Shown: positions 27,200 to 36,732 of the stretch, in pieces
How positions within the stretch are numbered: the stretch's first letter is position 1
Layout: every line of letters starts with the position of its first letter
From: Limnobaculum allomyrinae
Lineage (GTDB): Bacteria > Pseudomonadota > Gammaproteobacteria > Enterobacterales > Enterobacteriaceae
Assembly: GCF_016649425.1 (NCBI RefSeq)
Contig: NZ_JADRCR010000010.1
Coordinates: 62,001 to 126,000, forward strand
DNA: 64,000 nucleotides
Direction: 5' to 3'
Translations under genes and position numbers: made by a program
Notes under the pieces: model-generated
Database searches by the model: none
What the model was told of the DNA's origin: nothing
What the model saw: the letters and a program-made list of their open reading frames with translations, nothing else

Positions 27200-27850
27200 A
27201 TGATTAAATTTTATTACACCCCAATTCCCGATGGGAAAAAGATCGCTATCTTTCTCGAAGAGCTTGAACTGTCTTACAGTATACATCCTTTCAAGCTCAG
27301 CAGTGTCGACTACCCGCTGCAAACGCTGACGACATTATCGCCTGAAGAGAGAGGGCCAATTATTATTGATCCAAAACCGCATACGGGTGAGCCTCCGTTA
27401 ACGCTTTATGGAGCAAGTACTATTTTGGTGTATCTGGCGGAAAAGAGCGGTCATCTGGCTTCTTTTGGGCTTCGCCATCGTTACGATGTGCTGCAGTGGT
27501 TATTTTGGCTGGAAAACAAATTGATGCCAACACTGGAGAATATGGAGTATTTCAGCCACCACTCTAAACGTATCATCCCCTCAACCATTGAGCTTTATCA
27601 AAATGAAACCATCGGGGTCTATCGGTCACTTAACCAAAGTCTGACCACGAATATGTATATTGCAGGCGATCGCTACAGTATTGCTGACATTGCTCTATAC
27701 CCATTAGTTGACGATTATCAGAAGCAACGCATCGACTTACAGGACTACCCTGCCGTCAATAACTGGTACCAGCGAATAAGTAAACGACAGGCAGTTGTTA
27801 TAGCCCGGCGGATAGACACCGAATGGCAATTAAAAAGCAAAATGGAGTAA
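27200..27850 (+). CDS. YfcG-like glutathione transferase-fold protein
   Basis: A 216-residue thioredoxin-fold/GST protein resembling E. coli YfcG, a disulfide-bond reductase: N-terminal IKFYYTPIPDGKKIAIFLEE, a Pro-containing loop (GPIIIDP), LYGASTILVYLAEKSG, and a helical C-terminal domain with SIADIALYPLV. I chose ATG 27200 because GGAGGGA lies just before it; ATG 27188 overlaps that ribosome site. The positions equivalent to T9 and N11 of E. coli YfcG, which I recall as active-site residues, are Ile and Asp here, and NNKIPAI is replaced by EERGPII, so catalysis may differ. It sits between yfcE and yfcH, where E. coli has yfcF, yfcG and folX. Confidence 0.82.
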   Translation: MIKFYYTPIPDGKKIAIFLEELELSYSIHPFKLSSVDYPLQTLTTLSPEERGPIIIDPKPHTGEPPLTLYGASTILVYLAEKSGHLASFGLRHRYDVLQWLFWLENKLMPTLENMEYFSHHSKRIIPSTIELYQNETIGVYRSLNQSLTTNMYIAGDRYSIADIALYPLVDDYQKQRIDLQDYPAVNNWYQRISKRQAVVIARRIDTEWQLKSKME

Positions 27851-27954
27851 AAACACAAAGTTGTGAGCGATCATAATATTTTATGTCAACTATCCGCTAT
27901 GATAAGTAGATGCTAGACGGTTTTATTCCTTACGACTGCTTCAGGAGATCGCCC

Positions 27955-28857
27955 ATGCATATACTTATTACTGGTGCTACCGGACTTATCGGTCGTCATT
28001 TGACCAAAAGCCTGTTATTGCAGTCCCACACCATTAGCGTGGTTAGCCGTAATATTGAAAAAGCCAGAGCACAGTTTGGTGACAGCGTCAGCTATCTCAA
28101 TACTCTGGATAATCTGAAAAATCTTGATAATTTCGATGCGGTGATCAATCTGGCGGGAGAGCCTATTGCCGATAAGCGCTGGACAGCGGTACAGAAAAGG
28201 CGATTGTGTAATAGCCGCTGGCAATTAACCGCTCATCTCAGCAAGTTGTTCCTCGATAGTCACACACCTCCGGCGGTATTTATCTCCGGCTCTGCCGTTG
28301 GTTATTACGGCGATCAGGGGCAAAGCGTCGTTACTGAGGACGAGCCTCCGCATCCGGAATTTACTCATACTCTCTGCCAGCGTTGGGAGGAAGAAGCCCT
28401 GCTGGCAAAAAGCGATCGTACTCGCGTTTGCCTGCTGCGTACCGGAATTGTGTTATCGACCGAGGGCGGAGCTCTCAGCAAAATGTTGCCAATCTTTAAA
28501 ATGGGTCTCGGAGGCCCATTAGGTTCCGGCTTACAGTATATGCCGTGGATTCACATTAACGATATGGTCAATGCCATCCAGTTTTTGCTAACCACACCGA
28601 AACTGGAAGGTCCATTTAATATGGTTTCTCCTTATCCGGTGCACAATGAACTATTTACCGACCTGTTAGCCTCCGCTATCGACAGGCCCCACTTCTTCCG
28701 CACTCCGGCCTTTGTTATTCGCTTGCTGATGGGAGAATCAGCAGTATTAGTACTTGGAGGTCAGCATGCGTTGCCAAAACGGCTGGAAGAAGCAGGATAT
28801 CACTTTGAGTTTAACAACTTAGAAAAGGCGTTTGAGGATCTGTTTCCGAAGAGTTAA
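27955..28857 (+). CDS. yfcH: SDR39U1-type NAD(P)-binding protein YfcH
   Basis: A 300-residue atypical short-chain dehydrogenase/epimerase (E. coli YfcH, 297). The Rossmann glycine motif [12 protein letters not shown] starts at residue 4; [29 protein letters not shown] and [24 protein letters not shown] follow, all typical of the family, and a DUF1731-type C-terminal segment ends it. ATG 27955 has AGGAG nine bases upstream and matches the E. coli start; a longer frame from 27910 lacks such a site. Substrate unknown. Confidence 0.93.
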   Translation: MHILITGATGLIGRHLTKSLLLQSHTISVVSRNIEKARAQFGDSVSYLNTLDNLKNLDNFDAVINLAGEPIADKRWTAVQKRRLCNSRWQLTAHLSKLFLDSHTPPAVFISGSAVGYYGDQGQSVVTEDEPPHPEFTHTLCQRWEEEALLAKSDRTRVCLLRTGIVLSTEGGALSKMLPIFKMGLGGPLGSGLQYMPWIHINDMVNAIQFLLTTPKLEGPFNMVSPYPVHNELFTDLLASAIDRPHFFRTPAFVIRLLMGESAVLVLGGQHALPKRLEEAGYHFEFNNLEKAFEDLFPKS

Positions 28858-28898
28858 TCACAGGAAAATGAATTTCGCTCATTTCCCTTGAGTTAGCC

Positions 28899-28934
28899 AA
28901 CACCGATAAGCCTGTTCTGGTGCTTATCGGTGTT
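28899..28934. terminator. Bidirectional hairpin between yfcH and the MFS gene
   Basis: AACACCGATAAGC and GCTTATCGGTGTT form a perfect 13-bp stem with a ten-base loop between two convergent genes. The T-runs are weak, but position and strength fit a shared terminator. Confidence 0.65.
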
Positions 28935-28968
28935 CAGACTCAGTATTTACTCGAGTATGCTACTCACC

Positions 28969-30270
28969 TCAGGCATGTTTAGCTCGACGCTCAGCAATAA
29001 AAGACACCAGGAATATTGCCCCAATCAAATCAAAGAACCCCATCGCAATAAACAGTGGATTAAAGCCTATCTTATCGGCGGTAACACCGATCAATAATGA
29101 GAACAGAAAGCTGGCGATCCAGGCAGCAGAACCTCGCATGCCATTCACTGTTGCCATCTGACCTTTATCAAAAGAGTCCACAACCAGCGCACTCAACATA
29201 CAAGAGATAATCTGATGACCAAAACCACCGATAGAGATCAAGACAATAGCAATGTAGGGATCTTTCGTCACCGCAACCAGAGCCAGAGAGAGCATCATAA
29301 AGGCACCGGTAACCGAGCTGGCCACCACTGAGTTGGTACGTGAGCAGCCAAACCAGCGAGCATACAGTTTCGTCAGATAACCACTGGCAACACTGCCCAG
29401 ATCCGCCGCTAAAAATGGCAGCCAGGCAAACATAGCAATCTGTTTTAAATCCATACCCCGTTCGTTAGCAAGATACAGAGGAACCCAGAAGCTTAGTACC
29501 GCCCAGGCGGGTTCAGCCATAAATGCCGGTATGGCAATACCGTAAAAACGTTTGTTTTTTGATACGGTTTTCAACGCAGTAAAGAATGGCAGTTTCACCG
29601 CGGGCGCTTCGTTATCCTGTTTGATGAATGCCAGCTCTTCTTTACTCAAATTCGGATGTTGTTCAGGGTTGTGATAGAACAACCACCAAAGAATAACCCA
29701 CACCATCGCCAGAATACCGGTAAACATAAATGCACCCTGCCAGCCAAAAGAGGCATGTGCAAAATAGATAATCGGCGGAGCCAGCATTGCACCAATAGAG
29801 AAACCTACCCCCGCCCAACCGGCAGCAACCGGACGCTCCTTTTTAGGGAACCACTCTCCAATGGTTTTGGCGTTAGCCGGTGTGGCTGCCGCTTCAGCAC
29901 CACCCATCATAAAACGTAAAATAGCCAATTGTAGCCAGCTTCCCGCTCCTGCATGCATCATACAAACAATTGACCAGACAATGGCACATACCAGAAAGCC
30001 CAGCTTCAGACCTATCACATCAATTAACCAACCGCATATTGGTTGAAAAACCGTATAAGCTAACTGAAACGCACCAACAATCCATGAATATTGCTCGGTG
30101 GTAATACCCAGACTATTTTTTAACTCCGGAGCCAAAATACCAAGTGAGTTACGGGTAATGTAGTTAACGGTGACGCCCATCAAAAACAGTACCAATACCC
30201 ACCAGCGCAGGTTACGGATGGTTCGCGTGGCCTTCACTGCGGTCACATCCTGATTTATTTCAGAACTCAT
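28969..30270 (-). CDS. MFS transporter, hexuronate (ExuT)/ACS family
   Basis: A 433-residue twelve-segment major-facilitator carrier of the anion:cation symporter group. YITRNSLGILAPEL in segment 1, MMGGAEAAATPANAKTIGEWFPKKER after segment 4 and FMAEPAWAVLSFWVPLYL match the pattern of ExuT (hexuronate) closely, more so than nitrate or phosphate members. E. coli ExuT takes up glucuronate and galacturonate. It is divergent from a LacI regulator, which probably controls it. The pair occupies the place where E. coli carries argT-hisJQMP. No uronate catabolic gene lies nearby, so the substrate is inferred by family only. Confidence 0.82.
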   Translation of the reverse strand: MSSEINQDVTAVKATRTIRNLRWWVLVLFLMGVTVNYITRNSLGILAPELKNSLGITTEQYSWIVGAFQLAYTVFQPICGWLIDVIGLKLGFLVCAIVWSIVCMMHAGAGSWLQLAILRFMMGGAEAAATPANAKTIGEWFPKKERPVAAGWAGVGFSIGAMLAPPIIYFAHASFGWQGAFMFTGILAMVWVILWWLFYHNPEQHPNLSKEELAFIKQDNEAPAVKLPFFTALKTVSKNKRFYGIAIPAFMAEPAWAVLSFWVPLYLANERGMDLKQIAMFAWLPFLAADLGSVASGYLTKLYARWFGCSRTNSVVASSVTGAFMMLSLALVAVTKDPYIAIVLISIGGFGHQIISCMLSALVVDSFDKGQMATVNGMRGSAAWIASFLFSLLIGVTADKIGFNPLFIAMGFFDLIGAIFLVSFIAERRAKHA

Positions 30271-30524
30271 TTTGATCTTCTCCTTGCCGCGATAATAATC
30301 AGCGTTGGTATGACATCCCTCTGGCTGTCACTCTCTTTAACCATCTGATTAATTGTTTTTTTATTTAAATTTTTTGCGTAGAGAAGCTAAAAGCTATTCG
30401 ACAAATCGAGCCTAAATGAGTTATAAATCGGCCAATAGTAGATTCGTTGCAATAATTTTCATCAGCCTGAAATAATTGAATAAACATTTAGTTAAACGGC
30501 TTTAAAAATGATGAACACTCAAAG

Positions 30525-30540
30525 ATGAAAAAATTTTCAT
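30525..30540. promoter_or_regulatory. Palindromic candidate operator of the MFS/LacI pair
   Basis: ATGAAAAAATTTTCAT is a near-perfect palindrome in the divergent spacer, 26 bases before the LacI-type start. It lacks the central CG usual in LacI-family operators, so this is only a candidate. Confidence 0.3.
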
Positions 30541-30565
30541 TTGCAAAATGGGCATAGATCACAGA

Positions 30566-31639
30566 ATGAGTAAAAAGCTAAAAATAAGCGAAATTGCTGC
30601 CCAAACCGGGCTGTCTATCAGCACGGTTTCAAGGGTATTAGCAGGGAAAGCCAACACCAGTGAAACGGCAAAACAACGAATTCTGGCCTGCGCACAACAG
30701 AATGGTGTATTGCAAGGAATGGCGGCAGGACGTTTATTGCTTAACAATCTGATGATATTTGCCCCTCAACGTGCCTTTGACGAGCGTCTGGATGTATTCT
30801 ATTACCGCGTCATTCAGGGCATCAGCAAAGCGCTAAATTCCCATGAAGTACGATTACGCTATTGCGCATTGGAAGAATTGGATAGTGATACCAACCTGTT
30901 TCTGACAAAAATGAATGAGCCCGATACTGAAGCAGTATTCTTGCTTGGTATTGATGATCCCCATATTCATGATTTGGCAGTGGACTTGGGTAAGCCATGC
31001 GTTCTGATAAACTGCCGCGACCGTAAGATGCGCCTGCCGGGCGTATCCCCTGATAATCAGCTTATTGGTGAATATGCCGCAAGTTACCTTTTCGAACTGG
31101 GACATAAAGAGGTAGTTAACTTACTGTGCCTGCGACGCCACACTATGGAGCTTCGTCTTGCAGGCATCCGTGATGCCTGGGAAGCGCATAATCTTCCTTT
31201 TGATGACGATCGGCATCTGATCACCGCACAAAGCTTTAGTGCAAAAGAAAGTGAACAGCTTATCTGTGATTATCTGGCTACCACCCCACGGGATAAATTA
31301 CCCAGTGCGTTACTGGTAGGTGGAGATTTTATGGCTGCGGGTGCCGTCAGCGCGCTGCAAAAAGCGGGACTGCGGGTTCCTAATGATATTTCGGTAATGA
31401 GTATTGACGGCTTCAATCTGGCGGCAATTCATGATGTACCGTTAACATCTGTTCACGTGCCGCGCGATCAACTTGGTGAAGAGGCTGTACATATTCTTCA
31501 ACAGCGCTTGATTCGACCACAGGCTCCCATCGGAAACTTATTACTAAACGGTACTCTGGTAATCCGAGAGTCGGTACGCCGTATTCGCCCGAACAAAAGC
31601 CATACGGCAGTGCGTAATGATGGGTTGTATGATGAGTAA
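30566..31639 (+). CDS. LacI-family transcriptional regulator
   Basis: About 357 residues. The N-terminal helix-turn-helix and hinge are classic: LKISEIAAQTGLSISTVSRV and LAGKANTSETAKQRILACAQ. A periplasmic-binding-protein-like effector domain follows, with HKEVVNLLCLRRHTMELRLAGIRDA, SALLVGGDFMAAGAVSAL and VMSIDGFNLAAIHDVPLTSV. Either ATG 30566 (MSKKLKIS) or ATG 30548 could start it, and neither has a strong ribosome site. Divergent position suggests it regulates the ExuT-like carrier gene. The effector is unknown. Confidence 0.88.
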   Translation: MSKKLKISEIAAQTGLSISTVSRVLAGKANTSETAKQRILACAQQNGVLQGMAAGRLLLNNLMIFAPQRAFDERLDVFYYRVIQGISKALNSHEVRLRYCALEELDSDTNLFLTKMNEPDTEAVFLLGIDDPHIHDLAVDLGKPCVLINCRDRKMRLPGVSPDNQLIGEYAASYLFELGHKEVVNLLCLRRHTMELRLAGIRDAWEAHNLPFDDDRHLITAQSFSAKESEQLICDYLATTPRDKLPSALLVGGDFMAAGAVSALQKAGLRVPNDISVMSIDGFNLAAIHDVPLTSVHVPRDQLGEEAVHILQQRLIRPQAPIGNLLLNGTLVIRESVRRIRPNKSHTAVRNDGLYDE

Positions 31640-31716
31640 GATTTTAGTTGTTTCAGAATCAATGGTTATGAATTAACCCTATATCCTGAAATCAGAAAAA
31701 TCTTTCATGGATAGCC

Positions 31717-32292
31717 TTATGGCTTACTGCCCTGCCAACGTTCAAACAGGTCTTGTTCTAACTGAATATCCAGCTGGTCCAACACCCGGTTTACCGTTTG
31801 ATCAACAATATCCTGCACGCTTTGAGGCCGGTGATAAAACGCCGGAGCCGGAGGCATAATCACTGCCCCCAATTCTGCCGCCTGCGTCATTAATCGCAAA
31901 TGTCCCAGATGCAATGGCGTTTCCCGCACACATAACACCAGTGGCTTACGTTCTTTCAGCGTCACATCCGCTGCACGGCTTAATAAATCATCAGTGTAAC
32001 TGTTTACAATGGCCGACAGAGTTTTCATCGAGCATGGCAGAATCACCATACCATGGCAACGAAACGAACCGGAAGAAACCGAAGCCGCAATATCCCGCAC
32101 ATCATGAACCACTGAAGCCAATGAGGTGACATCACGCAGGCTATAATCTGTTTCCATCGCCAACGTTTGACGGGCAGCATTACTGACAATCAAATGGGTT
32201 TCCACATCAGCACAACTTTGCAAAACCTGTAACAGGCGAACACCATAGATCGCACCACTGGCGCCAGAAATACCGACAATCAAACGTTTCAT
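31717..32292 (-). CDS. ubiX: Flavin prenyltransferase UbiX
   Basis: A 191-residue flavoprotein that joins dimethylallyl phosphate to FMN to make the prenylated flavin used by UbiD in ubiquinone synthesis. VGISGASGAIYGVRLLQVLQ at the N-terminus, SGSFRCHGMVILPCSMKTLS in the middle and KPLVLCVRETPLHLGHLRLM are the family blocks. It follows purF on the minus strand, the standard enterobacterial order, but a terminator lies between them. Confidence 0.96.
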   Translation of the reverse strand: MKRLIVGISGASGAIYGVRLLQVLQSCADVETHLIVSNAARQTLAMETDYSLRDVTSLASVVHDVRDIAASVSSGSFRCHGMVILPCSMKTLSAIVNSYTDDLLSRAADVTLKERKPLVLCVRETPLHLGHLRLMTQAAELGAVIMPPAPAFYHRPQSVQDIVDQTVNRVLDQLDIQLEQDLFERWQGSKP

Positions 32293-32390
32293 AAGAAAAC
32301 TCTTCGCATTCGCTGAATCATGACAGGACTTTGCCGTAATCAGGACACTTTATCAATCAGAATCCTATTGGGTAATAACGCTTATGAATA

Positions 32391-32426
32391 AAAAATGCCG
32401 CACTGATAATTTCAGCACGGCATTTT
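32391..32426 (-). terminator. purF terminator
   Basis: AAAATGCCGTGCTGA and TCAGTGCGGCATTTTTT (minus strand) form a long stem followed by a T-run, just past the purF stop. Confidence 0.88.
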
Positions 32427-32454
32427 CGACGCTCAATCACTACTAGCTACCAAT

Positions 32455-33972
32455 CTACCCTTCGTTATACAACTCCAGGTTTTCGGCATTATGATGGTCG
32501 ACGTCAGCCTTAGCATCATCATTACGCAAGGTGTCCAGATAATCGAGGTAGTTTTGGTCGATATCCCGCGTGACATAAATACCATCGAATACTGAGCTCT
32601 CAAATTTCTCAATATCATGATTATCTTCACGTACTGCCTCAACCAAATCGTCCAGATTCTGGAAAATCAACGCATCCGCACCAATGATTTGATTAATTTC
32701 TGCCACTTCCCGACCGTGGGCGATTAACTCATTGGCGGTTGGCATATCAATACCGTAAACGTTAGGAAAACGTACTTCAGGCGCCGCCGATGCCAGATAA
32801 ACCTTTTTAGCGCCAGCTTCGCGAGCCATTTCCACGATCTGTTCTGAGGTGGTACCGCGCACAATGGAATCATCCACCAGCAACACATTCTTATCGCGGA
32901 ACTCAGCGCGATTAGCGTTAAGTTTACGGCGAACCGACTGTTTACGTGCCTGTTGGCCCGGCATAATAAACGTCCGGCCCACGTAACGATTTTTCACAAA
33001 ACCCTGACGGTAAGGTTTGTCGAGAATACGGGCAATTTCCAGCGCGATATCACAAGAGGTTTCCGGAATCGGAATCACGACATCGATATCCAAATCGTCC
33101 CACTCGCGGGCAATTTTCTCACCCAGCTTTTTACCCATACGAACACGAGCGCTGTATACGGAAATCTTGTCGATAAACGAGTCCGGGCGGGCAAAATAAA
33201 CATATTCAAACAGGCAAGGATGGCTCTGCGGATTATCGGCACACTGTTGAGTAAACATTTGCCCCTGTTCCGACACGTAGATAGCTTCTCCCGGCTCTAC
33301 ATCACGCAGGAACTCAAAGCCCAGGGTATCCAACGCCACGCTCTCAGAAGCGACCATATACTCGATACGGCCGTCTGCCAGTTTACGTTTGCCAATCACT
33401 AATGGTCGAATACCATTAGGATCGCGAAACGCCAGCATGCCGTGACCAATAATCATTGCTACACAGGCATAAGCACCGCGAATCAATTTATGAGTATTGC
33501 GAACCGAGGTGAAAATATCTTCAGGCGTTAACGGATAGTGGCGGAAGTTATCCAGCTCGCTGGCCAGAATATTCAACAAAACTTCAGAGTCGGAGGTGGT
33601 GTTAATGTGGCGACGCGCCACTTCAAACATCTTATGCTTCAACTCATGGGCATTGGTCAAATTACCATTGTGCGCCAGAGAGATACCATAAGGAGAGTTC
33701 ACGTAAAACGGTTGAGCTTCGGAAGCACTGGAGCCACCAGCGGTAGGATAACGAACATGTCCAATCCCCATATTCCCCTGCAGGCGATGCATATGCCGCA
33801 TCTCAAACACGTCTTTTACCAGACCGTTGGCTTTTCTTAAGCGAAAATTGTTATTTTCATCAATAGTAACAATACCCGCTGCATCCTGCCCACGGTGCTG
33901 AAGCACCGTGAGCGCATCATAGATGGATTGGTTGACTGGTGTAAAACCAACAATACCGACAATACCGCACAT
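32455..33972 (-). CDS. purF: Amidophosphoribosyltransferase
   Basis: A 505-residue enzyme of the first committed step of purine synthesis: glutamine plus PRPP give 5-phosphoribosylamine. Cys2 of MCGIVGIVG becomes the N-terminal nucleophile of the glutaminase domain; [10 protein letters not shown] and the phosphoribosyltransferase PRPP loop [18 protein letters not shown] are visible. The length equals that of E. coli PurF. It lies downstream of cvpA by about 50 bases and should share the PurR-controlled promoter at about 34620. Confidence 0.98.
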   Translation of the reverse strand: MCGIVGIVGFTPVNQSIYDALTVLQHRGQDAAGIVTIDENNNFRLRKANGLVKDVFEMRHMHRLQGNMGIGHVRYPTAGGSSASEAQPFYVNSPYGISLAHNGNLTNAHELKHKMFEVARRHINTTSDSEVLLNILASELDNFRHYPLTPEDIFTSVRNTHKLIRGAYACVAMIIGHGMLAFRDPNGIRPLVIGKRKLADGRIEYMVASESVALDTLGFEFLRDVEPGEAIYVSEQGQMFTQQCADNPQSHPCLFEYVYFARPDSFIDKISVYSARVRMGKKLGEKIAREWDDLDIDVVIPIPETSCDIALEIARILDKPYRQGFVKNRYVGRTFIMPGQQARKQSVRRKLNANRAEFRDKNVLLVDDSIVRGTTSEQIVEMAREAGAKKVYLASAAPEVRFPNVYGIDMPTANELIAHGREVAEINQIIGADALIFQNLDDLVEAVREDNHDIEKFESSVFDGIYVTRDIDQNYLDYLDTLRNDDAKADVDHHNAENLELYNEG

Positions 33973-34022
33973 GCTGTCTTTTCCTCATCAGTATCACCCC
34001 ACGTCCACCCTGACGAAAATGT

Positions 34023-34520
34023 CTATTGCGTAACGTGAGGCAAGAAACTCGACGAACTTTGCAAGTAGTCAAAGAACCACTTGATAATATGACTAAATTG
34101 CGGGATCAACTGGGACTGTACCCAGTCTGTACTTTGAGAAAACGATGTAAATGAATCAAGGAAAAACAGTAACGCCGCCACAATTAGCACACCTCTTAAG
34201 GCACCAAAGCAGATGCCCAAAACGCGGTCCGTGCCGGAAAGTCCGGTATGTTTAACCAGGGAACCTATTACATAGTTAACAATAGCACCCACAATCAATG
34301 TCGCAATAAATAGCGCGGCAATAGCAATTCCATTACGTACCAACTCATCCTGAAACTGCGTAAAATAAACTGTCAGGTAAGGGTAAAATTGGCTGGCTAC
34401 AAAAAATGCCGCTACCCAGGTTACCAATGACAACGCTTCACGAACGAATCCCCGAATCAGGCTAACCAGCACTGAAAAAACAATGATGCCGATAATGGCA
34501 TAGTCAACCCAGTTCAACAT
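34023..34520 (-). CDS. cvpA: Colicin V production protein CvpA
   Basis: An inner-membrane protein of 165 residues from ATG 34520 (MLNWVDYAII), the start that matches E. coli CvpA and has TGGATGT upstream; an ATG at 34532 would add four residues. It has four membrane segments, and SLIRGFVREALSLVTW and GLSGTDRVLGICFGALRGVL are near-identical to E. coli. It is required for colicin V export in E. coli and linked to envelope-stress tolerance; the molecular activity is unknown. It is first in the cvpA-purF unit. Confidence 0.94.
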   Translation of the reverse strand: MLNWVDYAIIGIIVFSVLVSLIRGFVREALSLVTWVAAFFVASQFYPYLTVYFTQFQDELVRNGIAIAALFIATLIVGAIVNYVIGSLVKHTGLSGTDRVLGICFGALRGVLIVAALLFFLDSFTSFSQSTDWVQSQLIPQFSHIIKWFFDYLQSSSSFLPHVTQ

Positions 34521-34611
34521 ATGTACATCCATGTATTCATAATGTGGTACTTCATAAAATCAGCCTATGTAAATGCTACGCCGTCTGATTTGCAGCGCAT
34601 TCTAACAGAAA

Positions 34612-34627
34612 AAGAAAACGTTTGCGT
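34612..34627 (-). promoter_or_regulatory. PurR operator of cvpA-purF
   Basis: Read on the minus strand, ACGCAAACGTTTTCTT matches the PurR consensus (ACGCAAACGTTTTCNT) exactly. It lies about 90 bases upstream of cvpA. Repression by PurR with hypoxanthine or guanine follows from the known family. Confidence 0.9.
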
Positions 34628-34651
34628 ATCGTTTTTCCACTTAAGCAAACG

Positions 34652-35374
34652 TTATCGTCCGGTACTATATGCTTTAACTTGTCCACTAAGACCCGTCAGT
34701 CGATGTAAATCTGATAGTGATGCTTCAAGCTTCTGTTTTGAAGGATCAGGGCCAACCACTAAACGGGTAATCTGCCCCTGAACCGGCGTTGCCGGGATCG
34801 TATACACTCGGTAACCTGACAAACGCAAGGTAGCAACTAACTCATTCACCTTATCGGCATTTTTGAATGCGCCAAGTTGCACAATATAAGCCTGACCTAC
34901 TGGCGGTTTCTCTACCGGCTTAGTAGCTGGCTCGGTCGGTTTAACCGTTGGTTTAACTTCCGGTTTAGGATCTGCCGGCTTCACCGTCGGTTTTGACTCC
35001 GGCTTAGGCTCTGGTTTTGGTTCAGGTTTAGGCTCGGGTTTAACTTCTGGCTTTTGAGTTGGCGGTACCACTTCCGGAGGTAACGTTGCCCCACCATTAT
35101 CTGTCGCTAGCGGTGGAGGCGTGATGGCACTCGGTTCAGAACCGTTCGCCGTATCCGGTGCAGTAGCACCCGTATTAACCGGAGGTAGATTATGATTTAC
35201 CGAAGGCAGAATCTCTGTGTTTTGATCGTCTCCCTCTTTAGGTACCAGAGGAATCGATGCAAACTCATCTTCATAATGTTTTTTCTTACCATCGAACAGG
35301 CTGGGAATAACAATGACCCCAATGGCGACAATAATTACTGCCCCCACCAGCCGGTTCTGAAATTGACTAGCCAT
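34652..35374 (-). CDS. dedD: Cell division protein DedD (SPOR domain)
   Basis: A 240-residue inner-membrane division protein. One N-terminal membrane segment (about 9-26) is followed by a long periplasmic linker and a C-terminal SPOR domain (about 160-237: QAYIVQLGAFKNADKVNELV) that binds denuded septal peptidoglycan. The linker is remarkable: residues 108-157 are nearly all K, P, E, T and V, with tandem KPEP units. E. coli DedD (220) has a shorter linker. It overlaps the end of folC by eight bases, so the two are coupled. Confidence 0.94.
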   Translation of the reverse strand: MASQFQNRLVGAVIIVAIGVIVIPSLFDGKKKHYEDEFASIPLVPKEGDDQNTEILPSVNHNLPPVNTGATAPDTANGSEPSAITPPPLATDNGGATLPPEVVPPTQKPEVKPEPKPEPKPEPKPESKPTVKPADPKPEVKPTVKPTEPATKPVEKPPVGQAYIVQLGAFKNADKVNELVATLRLSGYRVYTIPATPVQGQITRLVVGPDPSKQKLEASLSDLHRLTGLSGQVKAYSTGR

Positions 35375-36647
35375 CCTGCTCTCCTGTGTATGACTCCAGC
35401 GCTTCCATCACGTGTGCGACCGTATGGAAGGAACCACAGACAATAATGGTGTCCTGACTACCGGCATCCTGCAGCGCCTGATTCCAGGCCTGTTTAACAT
35501 CAGGGAAGATACGTGGTTGCGGTAAATACTGAGCCAGCTGTTCAGCTGTGGCACCTCGAGGCCCTTCCAGGGGAGCGCAGTACCATATATCCACCTGGGG
35601 CTTCAGTAATGCTAAAGTGCCTTCGATATCTTTATCTGACAGCATACCGACTACTGCGTATACCTTTCCACCCTGCTCAGGCAATGCCGCCAAACGCTCG
35701 GCTAAATAGCTTGCAGCATGAGGGTTATGGGCCACATCAAGAATTCTTAACGGTGACTGACCAATAGTCTGAAAACGACCCGGTAATGCTGCTTGTTTTA
35801 GCCCCTGATAAATTGCATCATCTCCCAGACTCAGCGAGGAGTAATGCAGAGCTGCCATCGCTGTAGCCGCATTCGCTAATGGTACATTTGGTAATGGTAA
35901 TGAAGTAAGTTGTTCCCCACTTACCTGCCAGCTCCAGCTGTCTCCCGCAGGGCTTACATCAAATGACCACTCATAGCCACGACGATAGAGAGGTGCATTA
36001 AGCTGATGAGCCACATCAGCAATGCTCTGTGGCATCTCAGGTTCGCCCACTACAGCCGGATGTTCTGAGCGGAAAATACCCGCTTTTTCACGACCAATAC
36101 TTTCGCGATCGAAACCCAGCCAGTCAGTATGATCCAGGGCAATACTGGTAACAACAGCTACGTCGGCATCAACAATATTTGTTGCATCAAGACGACCGCC
36201 CAGCCCAACCTCCAGAATAACTACATCCAGTTTGGCTTGCTTAAATAGCTGAAATGCTGAAAGCGTGCCAAACTCAAAATAGGTCAGCGAGGTTTCTCCC
36301 CTTCCCTGTTCAATCAGGGAAAAAGCCTGCGTATGGTCGCTTTCTGCCAGTTCCTGTCCCTGAATTCTTACCCGTTCGGTATAACGAATCAAATGGGGAG
36401 AACTGTATACGCCAACGCGATAGCCCTCCGCCATCAAAATCATTTCCAGTGTTCGGCAGGTAGTCCCTTTGCCGTTAGTTCCGGCAACAGTAAACACATA
36501 GGGAGCAGGTTTAAGCAGGTCAAGGCGCTCGGCTACGGAACGAACCCGTTCCAAACCTAATTCGATAGCCTTGCTATGCAGGTGTTCGAGATAATAAAGC
36601 CACGAGGCAAGAGGCGACGTGGCTTGTGGTGTTTCCAGATCTTTCAT
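35367..36647 (-). CDS. folC: Dihydrofolate/folylpolyglutamate synthase
   Basis: A 426-residue bifunctional Mur-ligase-family enzyme that adds glutamate to dihydropteroate and to folates. The ATP loop VFTVAGTNGKGTTCRTLE is near residue 52, SSPHLIRYTERVRIQG forms the folate-binding region, and EVGLGGRLDATNIVDADVAV and DHTDWLGFDRESIGREKAGI complete the core; DVAHNPHA lies in the C-terminal domain. Order accD-folC-dedD is as in E. coli, with about 85 bases after accD. Confidence 0.97.
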   Translation of the reverse strand: MKDLETPQATSPLASWLYYLEHLHSKAIELGLERVRSVAERLDLLKPAPYVFTVAGTNGKGTTCRTLEMILMAEGYRVGVYSSPHLIRYTERVRIQGQELAESDHTQAFSLIEQGRGETSLTYFEFGTLSAFQLFKQAKLDVVILEVGLGGRLDATNIVDADVAVVTSIALDHTDWLGFDRESIGREKAGIFRSEHPAVVGEPEMPQSIADVAHQLNAPLYRRGYEWSFDVSPAGDSWSWQVSGEQLTSLPLPNVPLANAATAMAALHYSSLSLGDDAIYQGLKQAALPGRFQTIGQSPLRILDVAHNPHAASYLAERLAALPEQGGKVYAVVGMLSDKDIEGTLALLKPQVDIWYCAPLEGPRGATAEQLAQYLPQPRIFPDVKQAWNQALQDAGSQDTIIVCGSFHTVAHVMEALESYTGEQDG

Positions 36648-36732
36648 GATTCCCGTTCACTTAGCTACGGTGTTATTTTGCACAAACCGGCCAAAAGGCC
36701 GGATTGTACAATTATCATTAGTAAATCGCCGG

